The notes under the pieces were generated by a model. The model had not been told where the DNA came from. It did not search any database and was given only the letters and a program-made list of their open reading frames with translations. From contig NZ_JALLPK010000001.1 of the NCBI RefSeq assembly GCF_023276375.1, positions 1,488,001 through 1,552,000 of the forward strand: DNA of 64,000 nucleotides. The letters are read 5' to 3'. Position numbers and translations under genes: made by a program. Below are positions 55,909 to 64,000 of this stretch, piece by piece. This DNA is from Halocatena marina. Its GTDB lineage: Archaea; Halobacteriota; Halobacteria; Halobacteriales; Haloarculaceae. Position 1 is the stretch's first letter; each line of letters opens with the position of its first letter.

Positions 55909-57060
55909 TCACCACTCAGCAGGGCTCCCATCATCATGATGCCAAATTGGATTGTGCCAGTTGATGTCGTACTCGGCGAGTTCTCTGACTGTGCTCTCAT
56001 CAAGATCAATTCCTAACCCGGGACGGTCTGACGGCCTGAGATAACCATCTTCGAACTCGAACACCGTCGGGTTTTCCAGTAAATCGAGGCCGCTGCTCTT
56101 TTCAATGTCGTGAACTTCCAGACTCTGTTCCTGAACAACGATATTCTGTGAACAGAATCCGACCTGTAAACTTGCAGCAAGAGCAACCGGACCAATCGGA
56201 CAATGGGGAACGAGTGCCACATCGAATGCTTCAGTCATTGTAGCGATCTTTCGCATCTCAGAGATGCCACCAACGTGTGTGACATCCGGATGGAAGACGC
56301 CCGCAATTCCATCGATGAGGGCGTTTTTGAAGTCCCAGCGCGAATAGAGACGCTCTCCGGTCGACACCGGCACAGCGGTATGAGCAGCAATCTCTCGTAG
56401 TCGATCGTTCTGCTCTGGAAGCACTGGCTGTTCGAAATACATCGGCCCGTACGGCTCGAGTTCGCTGACCATACGCTTGGCCATCGGGAATGAGACACGG
56501 CCGTGGAAATCGACGCCGATGTCTACGCTGTCGCCGACTGCTTCACGCATCGCCTTCAATCGTTCTGTCGCGGCGTTCACCGCTGCTGGCGACTCCAGCA
56601 TGCGAAACTCAGCGGTAGCGTTGATCTTTAGAGCTGAGTATCCAGCCTCGACCATCTCGCGGGCAGATGCGGCGACGTCTTCTGGCTTTTCTCCGCCAAT
56701 CCAGTGGTGAACTCGTAGTCGAGATCGAACAGGTCCGCCGAGCAAATCGTAGATAGGGGCATCGTAATGATGCCCCATAATATCCCAGAGCGCCATATCG
56801 ATACCAGCGATTGCACTCATTAGAACAGGACCGCCCCGAAAATAGCCCCCCCGATACATCGTCTCCCAGTGTTTTTCGATGGTCAGTGGATCCTCGCCGA
56901 TGAGATACGAATCCATAAGTTCCTTGACAGCGCCACTCACTGCCCGAATACGACCTTGTACAATCGGTTCGCCCCATCCGACGGTCCCATCACTCGTCGT
57001 CACTTTCAGGAGCAGCCACCGGGGTGAAACAGAGAATAGTTCGAAGTCTGTTATGTGCAT
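55909..57060 (-). CDS. dgoD: D-galactonate dehydratase (enolase superfamily)
   Basis: 383 residues from ATG 57060, the same length as E. coli DgoD. The longer frame from 57132 adds 24 unconserved residues. Key parts agree with DgoD: GWGEPIVQGRIRAV, GGPVLMSAIAGIDMALWDI, GVDFHGRVSFPMAK (metal Asp and catalytic His), MYFEQPVLPEQND (metal Glu), STGERLYSRWDFK (metal Glu), PHCPIGPVALAA (second catalytic His) and the ending NPIWHHDDGSPAEW. It removes water from D-galactonate to give 2-keto-3-deoxygalactonate. It sits at the left end of a sugar transporter cluster, with which it shares strand. No kinase or aldolase is in view. A related acid such as gluconate cannot be excluded. Confidence 0.9.
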   Translation of the reverse strand: MHITDFELFSVSPRWLLLKVTTSDGTVGWGEPIVQGRIRAVSGAVKELMDSYLIGEDPLTIEKHWETMYRGGYFRGGPVLMSAIAGIDMALWDIMGHHYDAPIYDLLGGPVRSRLRVHHWIGGEKPEDVAASAREMVEAGYSALKINATAEFRMLESPAAVNAATERLKAMREAVGDSVDIGVDFHGRVSFPMAKRMVSELEPYGPMYFEQPVLPEQNDRLREIAAHTAVPVSTGERLYSRWDFKNALIDGIAGVFHPDVTHVGGISEMRKIATMTEAFDVALVPHCPIGPVALAASLQVGFCSQNIVVQEQSLEVHDIEKSSGLDLLENPTVFEFEDGYLRPSDRPGLGIDLDESTVRELAEYDINWHNPIWHHDDGSPAEW

Positions 57061-57306
57061 ATGTCCGCTCTCGTTGCGAGTTAACTTGATTGTTATGTGT
57101 GCAAGCAAAGACCAGAGGCACAATACGTCCACTGTCTGCTCATCGGCCGCGCGTGACTAACTCTAGTTTCGGGGATAGTGAGACAAAAACAGTCACGTAT
57201 CCATTCTGTAGCTCTGTAGTTTGTCTTGTATACGGTCTATTTCCTCATTGGAGAGCGTTCAGGATCGCCAATAGTCGACGCAGGGAATAGTCAACGGTTA
57301 GACGTT

Positions 57307-58482
57307 CTATCCCTCGGATGTTACACTGACGTTAGTCCGCCGTTCGGAGAGTTCGGTTTCGACCTCTGAAGCGAGGCTTCGATGATGAATCGCCTCACCT
57401 GTCTCGGTATCGAAGAGATACACTACGTCCGCGGAGACACGAGCATACAGCTCCTCACCCTCTTTGATTGGACGCTGGCCATCGATTTCAACGACAAACG
57501 TCTCGTCGCTCGATTGCTCAATCGGCTTCAGATACAGATAGTTGATACTCCCCATCGGTTCGACAACATCGACAGTACAGCAAATGTCGTTGCCACTCTC
57601 TGTGTCTTCGAGGACGTCTATATCCTCTGGGCGAACACCGAGTGTTACGCGTTCGTGTCCTTTAGCGGACGCATGGAGCCTCTCGGGGAGGTCGTAGTCG
57701 AATCCGTCAGCTTCGAGCGCTGTGTCCGCTCGGATAGCTTCGAAGAAGTTCATCGATGGCGAACCGAGAAAGCCAGCGACGAAGATGTTGGTTGGTTTGT
57801 AGAAGCATTCGAGCGGGGTTCCTGCCTGTTGGAGTTCGCCCTGATCAAGGATGACGAGTCGATCTCCCATCGTCATCGCTTCCGTCTGATCGTGCGTAAC
57901 GTACAGCGTCGTCACGTCGAGTTCGTTTTGGAGACGATTGATCTCCGTACGCATTTCGGCACGCAGTTTTGCATCGAGGTTCGAGAGGGGTTCGTCCATC
58001 AAGAAGACGTTGGGATCACGAACGATCGCGCGCCCGAGTGCGACCCGCTGTTGCTGGCCACCGGACATCTCACCAGGCGTGTTGTCCAGCAGATTGTCGA
58101 TACCCATCATTTCTGCGGTGCTCCTGACGCGCGTTTCGATCTCTTCAGAGGAGTAATCAGTCGACATCTTCAACCCGAAGGACATGTTCCCCTCGACGGT
58201 CATGTTTGGATACAGCGCGTAATTTTGAAACACCATTGCAATGTCTCGAGCACGAGGGCCGAGTTCGTTGACGATGGTGTCCCCGATGATTACATCGCCC
58301 TCGCTTTGCTGTTCGAGCCCAGCAACGGTTCGGAGCAACGTCGACTTGCCACTTCCCGACGGGCCAACGAAGACGACGAACTCTCCATCAAGAATGTCTA
58401 TCGAAACATCGTCAACAGCAATGATCTGACCGTCGCCTGTTCCAAAGCGCTTCGTGACGTTGTTAATGCTGATCCGTGCCAT
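57307..58482 (-). CDS. ABC transporter ATP-binding subunit (MalK/UgpC, CUT1)
   Basis: 391 residues. Walker A (GPSGSGKSTLLR, about 39-50), Q-loop, signature LSGGQQQRVALG-like (MSGGQQQRVALGRAI, about 135-149), Walker B (VFLMDEPLSNLD) and H-loop (LYVTHDQTEAMT) are all present. A MalK-type regulatory domain (after residue 240, ending with TOBE-like strands such as RVTLGVRPEDIDVLEDTESG) follows. It powers the CUT1 sugar importer encoded by the next three genes. Order in transcription: binding protein, permease, permease, ATPase. Confidence 0.95.
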   Translation of the reverse strand: MARISINNVTKRFGTGDGQIIAVDDVSIDILDGEFVVFVGPSGSGKSTLLRTVAGLEQQSEGDVIIGDTIVNELGPRARDIAMVFQNYALYPNMTVEGNMSFGLKMSTDYSSEEIETRVRSTAEMMGIDNLLDNTPGEMSGGQQQRVALGRAIVRDPNVFLMDEPLSNLDAKLRAEMRTEINRLQNELDVTTLYVTHDQTEAMTMGDRLVILDQGELQQAGTPLECFYKPTNIFVAGFLGSPSMNFFEAIRADTALEADGFDYDLPERLHASAKGHERVTLGVRPEDIDVLEDTESGNDICCTVDVVEPMGSINYLYLKPIEQSSDETFVVEIDGQRPIKEGEELYARVSADVVYLFDTETGEAIHHRSLASEVETELSERRTNVSVTSEG

Positions 58483-58560
58483 TATTCTGATTTACAGTAC
58501 GGCTGTGTAGCCCCGCCGTGCGGGCGTGATCGACGAGCGATTCGTGTGGGTGTGTGCTGC

Positions 58561-59436
58561 TCATTCTTTAATCACCACGCCGAAGCTGAGTCCGGCAGCG
58601 AGGTACTTGTTAACTGCAACGACAAACAACAACACTGGAATAATGATGACCGTCGTGGCGGCTGCGAGCAGGCTCCATTCGATCTGTCGAACTCCAATGA
58701 ACTGATAGACCTGCATCGACACGGTCACTGCACGGTTGTTCGTCAGTACAAGTCCGAACAGTAACTCAATCCACGCGAAGATGAAGCTGATGATGGCGAC
58801 CGAGATGATGCCAGGTTTGGCTGATGGGAGGGTAACTCGCAAGAACGCTTGGAAGTGAGTCGCCCCATCGACGCGTGCAGCCTCCTCCAGCGTCTCTGGA
58901 ATGCCGTCGAAAAACGCCTTCATCACCCAAACGACGAGCGAGATGTTGATAGTGATGTACATCAACACCATTCCAATTCGCGTGTCATAGAGGTTCAGCG
59001 CCCGGAAAATGACAAAGAACGGAATCACAACAGCGATGGGTGGGAGCATCCGTGAGGAGAGGATCCATACGAGCACGTCTCGCTGTTTGGGCACATCATA
59101 CCGCGAGAGAATGTACGCCGCAGGCACGCCGATGAGCAAGACGAGAATAACCGACGAGACCACCATGACGAGGCTGTTGACGAACGCCGAGACGTAGCTC
59201 GATTCCGCTGCGAGCTGAATGTAGTTGTACACTGTCGGCAAGAAAACCCAATCAGGTGGCAGCGAGATCGCCTCCCGTGGAGGCTTCAGTGACATCGAGA
59301 CAATCCAGTACAACGGGAACAACACAATAAACGACCAGATCAGAAGAACAGTGTGACGACCGATGGCAGCGAGCTGTTTCCGTGTTTCTTTTGAGAAGCG
59401 TCGAGACGGGTGTTTCGGATCGGTGGTCGTCGCCAT
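58561..59436 (-). CDS. Sugar ABC transporter permease (MalG/UgpE-like)
   Basis: 291 residues from ATG 59436, which overlaps the TGA of the preceding permease by one base. The longer GTG start (59445) would run into that gene. Six membrane helices; the EAA loop ETLEEAARVDGATHFQAFLR sits where it docks with the ATPase, and the helix ends match MalG-type sequences (KEFFAAGLSFGVV-type C-terminus: LAAGLSFGVVIKE). It forms the heterodimer channel of the importer with the gene upstream. Confidence 0.94.
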   Translation of the reverse strand: MATTTDPKHPSRRFSKETRKQLAAIGRHTVLLIWSFIVLFPLYWIVSMSLKPPREAISLPPDWVFLPTVYNYIQLAAESSYVSAFVNSLVMVVSSVILVLLIGVPAAYILSRYDVPKQRDVLVWILSSRMLPPIAVVIPFFVIFRALNLYDTRIGMVLMYITINISLVVWVMKAFFDGIPETLEEAARVDGATHFQAFLRVTLPSAKPGIISVAIISFIFAWIELLFGLVLTNNRAVTVSMQVYQFIGVRQIEWSLLAAATTVIIIPVLLFVVAVNKYLAAGLSFGVVIKE

Positions 59437-60377
59437 CAGTCCCACACCCCCTCAAAGCCGATCACCGCGATAAGCACGTTACAGAGCGCGACAATACAGA
59501 TGAGGTAAACGATAGCGATAGCACTCGCAACACCGAGATCGACGAATTTGAAGCCAGTCTCGAAAATGTTGATGCTTACTAGCTTCGTCGCTGAGCCGGG
59601 ACCGCCACGGGTGAGGCTGAACACGAGCCCGAACGTACGGAGTAGATCGATGAGTCGAATGAGAATTGCGACGAACAACACTGGCTTCATATACGGGATG
59701 ATGACGTGTACGTATCGTCGCCAGAGCGGCGCACCATCAACCTGAGATGCCTCGACCAAGGTGTCGGGGATCGATGAGAGGCCAGCATAGAAGATGATGA
59801 ACATGAACGGTGTCCAGTTCCATGTATCGATTGTGATGACCGTCAACAACGGAATATCGCTCAGAAAGTTCGGTGCTACGAACGGCGTATACGTCTGTAT
59901 GAGGTACGGAATGACGCCGACCTCCGTATTGAGCATGATACGGAAGATGGTCGCCAGCGACACAGGGGCAACAGCCATCGGGAGAATGAATGTTACCCGG
60001 TAGAACGTCTGCATCCGTTCGGAGCGGACGCCGGTCACGAGCGCGGCCAAGATGAATCCGAGGCACGTCTCCAGCACCAGTGCACCGGCGACGAACGCGA
60101 TCGTGATGGCGAACGAATGGACGGCATCGCCACTGACAAACGCTGTCTCGAAGTTACTGAGCCCGGCGAATGATCCCATTGTCGATGGACTCGACAAGTC
60201 GTAGTGAACGAGGCTGAGATAGAGGTCGTAGATGCCTGGGAAGATGGTAACGAGTAGCATCATGAGCACCATCGGCGTCATGAACCAGTACGGGAGATAG
60301 TCGTTCCACAGCGCTCGGAGACGCGCAACGCTTATTCCCTGCCGGACCTCCGACTGTGTTGGTGTATTCATTGACAT
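59436..60377 (-). CDS. Sugar ABC transporter permease (MalF/UgpA-like)
   Basis: 313 residues. Six predicted helices; the EAA loop DTLVEASQVDGAPLWRRYVH, and FVLSRGGPG-like motif (VFSLTRGGPGSATKLVSIN), are characteristic of MalF-type CUT1 permeases. The start at 60377 is preceded by the binding-protein gene with a gap of about 40 bases; the stop TGA is overlapped by the next permease. Works with the MalG-like protein to bring sugar into the cell. Confidence 0.94.
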   Translation of the reverse strand: MSMNTPTQSEVRQGISVARLRALWNDYLPYWFMTPMVLMMLLVTIFPGIYDLYLSLVHYDLSSPSTMGSFAGLSNFETAFVSGDAVHSFAITIAFVAGALVLETCLGFILAALVTGVRSERMQTFYRVTFILPMAVAPVSLATIFRIMLNTEVGVIPYLIQTYTPFVAPNFLSDIPLLTVITIDTWNWTPFMFIIFYAGLSSIPDTLVEASQVDGAPLWRRYVHVIIPYMKPVLFVAILIRLIDLLRTFGLVFSLTRGGPGSATKLVSINIFETGFKFVDLGVASAIAIVYLICIVALCNVLIAVIGFEGVWD

Positions 60378-60418
60378 TTATATCGCCGTATTGCAGTCGC
60401 TTGCGTCAGTGATTGGAC

Positions 60419-61840
60419 TCATCCTGTCGTCGCAATCTGTTCAGCCTGTTTCGCTGCCGAGCGGAATGCTTTCTCGACGGACTGATTACCGGCAATAGCG
60501 GTCTGTAATTTCTCGGAGTATTTCTGACCCCACTCAGGATATTTCGGATCGAACGGGTCTCCGATGGCGTTTTTGAGTGAGTGCAACGATACCTCAGCGT
60601 ACTTCGCTCTCACCTGTTTTTTGAAGTCTTTGTTTAGCCACGTTGATTCACGAACTGGGAAGGGAGCACCGTTTTTGACGTGCATCCAGTTCATTGTGGG
60701 AGTCGAGGTTGCCCACAGCATGAACAAGAATCCTGCCTCGGAGTTCTTTGCATTCTTCGAGGTAGAGATCTGCCACGTGAAGGCGTTCGGTGCGAACCGA
60801 CCACCACTCGTGTCTGGGACGGGCATCTTCGTAATCCCGATCGAATCTGAGACAGAGGACGCTTCGGGATCAGTGAGTCCGTCCCAAAACAGATTAGCGT
60901 CTGCGAAGATGTGTCCTGCCTTTCCGGACTGCATCGTCGAGAGGGCATCGGACCACGTCTGGCTGGCTGCTCCCGCTGGACCGTAGTTCTGGAGGAGGTT
61001 GATGTAGGATTTCCCCGCTGCGATGGCTGGCTCGGAGTCGAGTGCAGAGTCAGAAGGATAGGTATTCCACAGCTTCTTGCCAAACGCACGAATCCACGCG
61101 TTCTGGATGTAAATATTCATACCATAGCCTTTCTGACCGCGAGCGACACCACCGACGACGCCGTTTTCGTTCTCGTGGATGATCTTGGCGTTTGCTCTGA
61201 GATCTGCGAATGTCTTCGGGATCGAGAGGTCGTGTTTCTTATAGAGGTCCTTGCGATAGAACGTCGTCAACACTTCGACAGTGATTGGCATTCCGGTCCA
61301 CATGTCGGCGCGGCCAGCCCCGTGAGCTGCCTCTCGACAGACGCCGAGTAGATCATTCGGTTGATACCAGCTCTCATCGAAGAGCTCTCCGCTATCGAAG
61401 TATGGATCGAGTGGCTGGATCCATCCAGATTGCCGGAATTGGTTGACCACTTGATCCATAAAGATCACGTCGAACTTGCCAGCACCCGTCGACACATCAG
61501 TGAGTCGCTTCGTTCGAAACTCCTGTTCCGGAAGAATGTTCCACTTGACATTGATACCGGTTAATTCCTCGAACACCGGAACAGCTGGCTTGATCGCATC
61601 CACCCACGGATGTTTGACCGCTCCAATATTGATTGAATCACCATCGTACTTCGTCCACTTGATGTTAGCTTTTGCATATTCTTTGAGAGGAATTGAGACT
61701 GTTTTGCTTTCGCCCGAACTACTTGTTTCGGAATCCGCTGGTGTTTTCTGCTCCGCTCCGCGGGTGCACCCCGCAAGTCCACCCAGTAATCCGACACCTG
61801 CAGCTTTCAGGAATGTACGTCTCTTGCTACCGTTGCTCAT
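60419..61840 (-). CDS. Sugar ABC transporter substrate-binding lipoprotein (Tat)
   Basis: 473 residues from ATG 61840. The N-terminus carries a Tat signal with lipobox (SKRRTFLKAAGVGLLGGLAGC), then a Ser/Thr linker and a CUT1 binding-protein domain: LEELTGINVKWNILPEQEF-type (FEELTGINVKWNILPEQEFR) start, VIFMDQVVNQFRQSGWIQPL, and GRADMWTGMPITVEVLTTFY. The protein is anchored outside the membrane and delivers a sugar to the permease pair. It is the first gene of the transporter operon and is divergent from the dehydrogenase gene, sharing a 127-base spacer. Confidence 0.93.
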   Translation of the reverse strand: MSNGSKRRTFLKAAGVGLLGGLAGCTRGAEQKTPADSETSSSGESKTVSIPLKEYAKANIKWTKYDGDSINIGAVKHPWVDAIKPAVPVFEELTGINVKWNILPEQEFRTKRLTDVSTGAGKFDVIFMDQVVNQFRQSGWIQPLDPYFDSGELFDESWYQPNDLLGVCREAAHGAGRADMWTGMPITVEVLTTFYRKDLYKKHDLSIPKTFADLRANAKIIHENENGVVGGVARGQKGYGMNIYIQNAWIRAFGKKLWNTYPSDSALDSEPAIAAGKSYINLLQNYGPAGAASQTWSDALSTMQSGKAGHIFADANLFWDGLTDPEASSVSDSIGITKMPVPDTSGGRFAPNAFTWQISTSKNAKNSEAGFLFMLWATSTPTMNWMHVKNGAPFPVRESTWLNKDFKKQVRAKYAEVSLHSLKNAIGDPFDPKYPEWGQKYSEKLQTAIAGNQSVEKAFRSAAKQAEQIATTG

Positions 61841-61967
61841 CAATACTCACCATGTAAGGACAGATAGCTACTGAATATTAAATATTATGTATTAAAAAGT
61901 TCATATTGGTTTGAGCGTCCTGTCTTGGTGTTCACGCGGGTTTTTCCCACACCCTCAATCATTAAAT
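61841..61967. promoter_or_regulatory. Divergent promoter region of transporter and dehydrogenase
   Basis: 127 bases with AT-rich core (61875-61905, TTAAATATTATGTATTAAAA). TATA-like sequences can be read in both directions. Likely coordinated control of importer and catabolic genes. Confidence 0.5.
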
Positions 61968-62768
61968 ATGATGCACATCACAGATGAACATATGCAATGT
62001 GATCTTACAGGTCAGACTGCGCTCATCAGCGGATCCGGTCGAGGAATGGGGAAAGCATCCGCAAAGAAACTCGCGCAAAACGGGGCACACGTCGTGGTTA
62101 ACGACGTTGACGCTGCTGTTGCCAAGGAGACAGCCACGGAGATTCAGAACCAAGGGGGCGAATCCATCGGTATCGGAGCTGATGTTAGCGACGAAGTGGA
62201 CGTCAAAACAATGATCGAAACAGTGACCGAAACGTTTGGCACGGTCGATATTCTTGTGAACAACGCAGGTGTTGGTGACGCTGGGCCGTTTCTCGATGAA
62301 GAGAACGATGACACGTTCGACTTGAATCTCGATATCCACCTTCGAGGAAGCGTGAACTGCACCAGAGCGGTTGTCGATGGAATGGTCGAGCAAGGGTACG
62401 GGAAAATCATCAATATCACCTCGATACACACGAAAAACGGTGTTGGGATGTCACCAGCGTACGACGTTGGAAAGTACAGTCTGCTCGGCCTGACGAAGAG
62501 TCTTGCACTCGAACTCGGACGAGACGGCGTCCGCGTAAACGCCGTCGCACCCGGGTGGGTGAACACTCGAATGACAGAGGGGTTCAGCGAGGCTGTCCGA
62601 CAGCAAATCCTCGACAACAACCCGCTTGACCGGCTCGCCGAGCCGGAGGACATCGCAGAGGCCGTCACATTCCTTGCCGCACCGGCCAGTGACTACATCA
62701 ACGGCCACGAACTCCGAGTCGACGGTGGGCAGGTACCAATCGACAGCTGGCGGCTAGATAACCGATAG
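61968..62768 (+). CDS. Short-chain dehydrogenase/reductase
   Basis: About 266 residues from ATG 61968. ATG 61992, directly before the conserved part, is also possible, and the TTG at 61911 is not. The Rossmann motif (ALISGSGRGMGKASA, glycine-rich GxGRGxG), NDVD at the end of strand two (Asp for NAD preference), LVNNAGVGDAGPF, the catalytic Ser region (ITSIHTKNGVG), YDVGKYSLLG (YxxxK) and PGWVNTRMTE are all present. Such dehydrogenases oxidise sugars or sugar alcohols, for example galactose or arabinose to the lactone. In this cluster, the first oxidation of the imported sugar is plausible. Divergent from the importer operon. Confidence 0.9.
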   Translation: MMHITDEHMQCDLTGQTALISGSGRGMGKASAKKLAQNGAHVVVNDVDAAVAKETATEIQNQGGESIGIGADVSDEVDVKTMIETVTETFGTVDILVNNAGVGDAGPFLDEENDDTFDLNLDIHLRGSVNCTRAVVDGMVEQGYGKIINITSIHTKNGVGMSPAYDVGKYSLLGLTKSLALELGRDGVRVNAVAPGWVNTRMTEGFSEAVRQQILDNNPLDRLAEPEDIAEAVTFLAAPASDYINGHELRVDGGQVPIDSWRLDNR

Positions 62769-62957
62769 CGTTCTGTGTCCAATCGCACCATCAGGGCGTG
62801 GACGCATAGAGCACCACGAATCTAAGACCGAAGAGAACACCTGTCGCAGACGAACTCATACTCGAACGGTTCGTTGTTGTAGTGGCTTTTCGGCGTTTAG
62901 GACGACCGAGAGGATTCTCGAGATTATCCAAATTCGGTAACGAGCAGGAGCAACGTC

Positions 62958-63989
62958 TCAGTCGCTATCGCTTGGATAGATGACTTTTTTCAGCCCGGCT
63001 TTGTCCTCCATCTGGTCGAACGCATCTTGTAGTCCCTCAAGCGCGTACTCATCAGTAATAAGCGCGGCAGGATCGATTCGTTCCCGCTGGAGTAGCGTCA
63101 CTGCGCGAACGAATGAGTTCGGAGTCAGTGAGAACGTCCCAACAAGTTCGAGTTCATCGTAGTAGATGTCGAAGGGATTGATTTCGACAGTAGTGTCCTG
63201 CGGAGGAACACCGAAAATAAGCGTGGTACCACCTGCTGAAGGGAGTGACTGTGCTGTCTCGATTGTTTCCGGAAGGCCAACTGCCTCGACAGCGATGTCG
63301 ACACGCTCAACGAGAACATCGATGGTTTCTGTGAGATCGGTCTCTCCGGGATCGACGACGAAGTCTGCACCCACATCGCGTGCGAGATAGCGTCGCTCGT
63401 CGACCGGTTCGGAAACAATGATCGTGCCTGCACCGTTGGTTCGGAACGACTGAACGAGGAGCAGTCCGATCGGTCCAGCACCGATGATGACGACAGTGTC
63501 GCCGGAGTTGAGCCCTACCTGATCAATTGCGTGAAGACAGCAGGCGAGCGGCTCAGCGAACGCGGCCTTTTCAAATGCGAGTTCTCCGATTGGTTCGATA
63601 TATCCCGCTGGTACACTCACGTACTCAGCGAAGGCACCGTCGATGATCCGATCGGCAGCACCACCGATCGAGGTGAAGTTCTCACAGAGATTTTCCTTCC
63701 CGTTGATACACTGACCACACTGATTACACGGAATAGACGGATTGATGGCTACACGATCACCGACAGTGACGTCGGAAACAGCATCTCCGACGGCGACGAT
63801 CTCGCCGGCACTCTCGTGGCCTGGTATCAGTGGATAACTGACGGGAAACGTCCCGTGATACATGTGATAGTCGGTCATGCAGACACCGCACGCCTTCACT
63901 TGTACAAGCACTTCGTCGTCGCTGGGGGTCGGCCGCTCGCGCTCCTCTACAGAAAGCGTACAGTGGTCTGTCAGTACAGCTGCTTTCAT
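62958..63989 (-). CDS. Zinc-dependent medium-chain alcohol/sugar dehydrogenase
   Basis: 343 residues from ATG 63989. Catalytic zinc ligands: CGVCMTDYHMYHG (Cys) and GHESAGEIVAVGD (His-Glu), and structural zinc ligands CNQCGQCINGKENLC. NAD(P)-binding GAGPIGLLLVQSF follows. ISEP-type end of strand two (VSEPVDERR) suggests NAD(P) with a Glu, closer to NAD. Its type is that of sorbitol, threonine and galactitol dehydrogenases. In this cluster it may oxidise a sugar or a sugar alcohol, competing or in line with the short-chain enzyme. It converges on that gene from the right. The upstream side leaves the window. Confidence 0.93.
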   Translation of the reverse strand: MKAAVLTDHCTLSVEERERPTPSDDEVLVQVKACGVCMTDYHMYHGTFPVSYPLIPGHESAGEIVAVGDAVSDVTVGDRVAINPSIPCNQCGQCINGKENLCENFTSIGGAADRIIDGAFAEYVSVPAGYIEPIGELAFEKAAFAEPLACCLHAIDQVGLNSGDTVVIIGAGPIGLLLVQSFRTNGAGTIIVSEPVDERRYLARDVGADFVVDPGETDLTETIDVLVERVDIAVEAVGLPETIETAQSLPSAGGTTLIFGVPPQDTTVEINPFDIYYDELELVGTFSLTPNSFVRAVTLLQRERIDPAALITDEYALEGLQDAFDQMEDKAGLKKVIYPSDSD

Positions 63990-64000
63990 TTATTGACGCT

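Noticed and set aside
57382..58764. A 460-codon open frame on the plus strand
   Set aside because: It lies opposite the CUT1 ATPase gene and runs into the next permease gene. Composition is unlike that of haloarchaeal proteins and no motif is seen.
1..64000. CRISPR arrays, tRNA or rRNA genes, replication origin
   Set aside because: No regularly spaced direct repeats, no cloverleaf with a typical T-loop, no rRNA-like stretch and no Orc/Cdc6 gene were seen on reading through both strands.

Overview
The window comes from a halophilic archaeon (class Halobacteria). Most long proteins are acidic, exported proteins carry twin-arginine (Tat) signals, several often with an archaeal lipobox, and typical haloarchaeal families occur: bacterio-opsin-activator HTH regulators, DUF7344, DUF7552, TrmB and DUF1931. 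Base composition looks only moderately GC-rich, with AT-rich intergenic stretches, so this is a lower-GC haloarchaeon. Genus cannot be fixed from sequence alone. No rRNA, tRNA, CRISPR array, replication origin or intact insertion sequence was seen.

Layout. 1-5.5 kb: a surface-polysaccharide neighbourhood with a family 2 glycosyltransferase cut by the window edge, a FemAB/GNAT-like transferase, a Tat-exported beta-helix protein and a large DUF2206-like membrane protein. 6.2-17.3 kb: the most striking part, a leftward run of tightly overlapping genes. In transcription order these are an ASKHA ATPase resembling methanogenesis marker 12, a nucleoside 2-deoxyribosyltransferase-fold protein, an ABC ATPase, two ABC-2 permeases, an exported squalene/hopene-cyclase-like protein with a complete DxDD motif, an MMPL/RND permease and a polyprenyl diphosphate synthase. 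A UbiA prenyltransferase follows after a gap. This looks like a system that makes, modifies and exports an isoprenoid lipid, and I do not recognise it as a described haloarchaeal pathway. An amidohydrolase lies upstream.

19-33.5 kb: an accessory region with gene-poor AT-rich stretches, a SugE-type exporter, two near-identical PadR regulators in inverted orientation with mosaic similarity, a double-winged-helix regulator broken by a stop codon, TrmB, a TetR/MATE efflux pair with a palindromic operator, a subtilisin-like protease, a 54-residue DUF1931 histone-fold gene, an OB-fold membrane-anchored protein, UV damage endonuclease and a frameshifted YdcF-like gene. 33.5-50 kb: an HtpX-like protease, LtrA, a decayed siderophore-type binding protein, an ABC-2 transporter pair, a DUF3179 protein, HxlR, a DUF7344 regulator, a large PAS/GAF/Bat regulator, a VOC protein and a Na+/H+ antiporter with TrkA domains.

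50-55.3 kb: two Tat-exported proteins (one unknown, one GH16 glucanase) and two paralogous Bat-type HTH regulators. 55.9-64 kb: a sugar-acid catabolic cluster with D-galactonate dehydratase, a complete CUT1 sugar ABC transporter, a short-chain dehydrogenase and a zinc-type medium-chain dehydrogenase. These plausibly import a sugar, oxidise it to an aldonate and dehydrate it.
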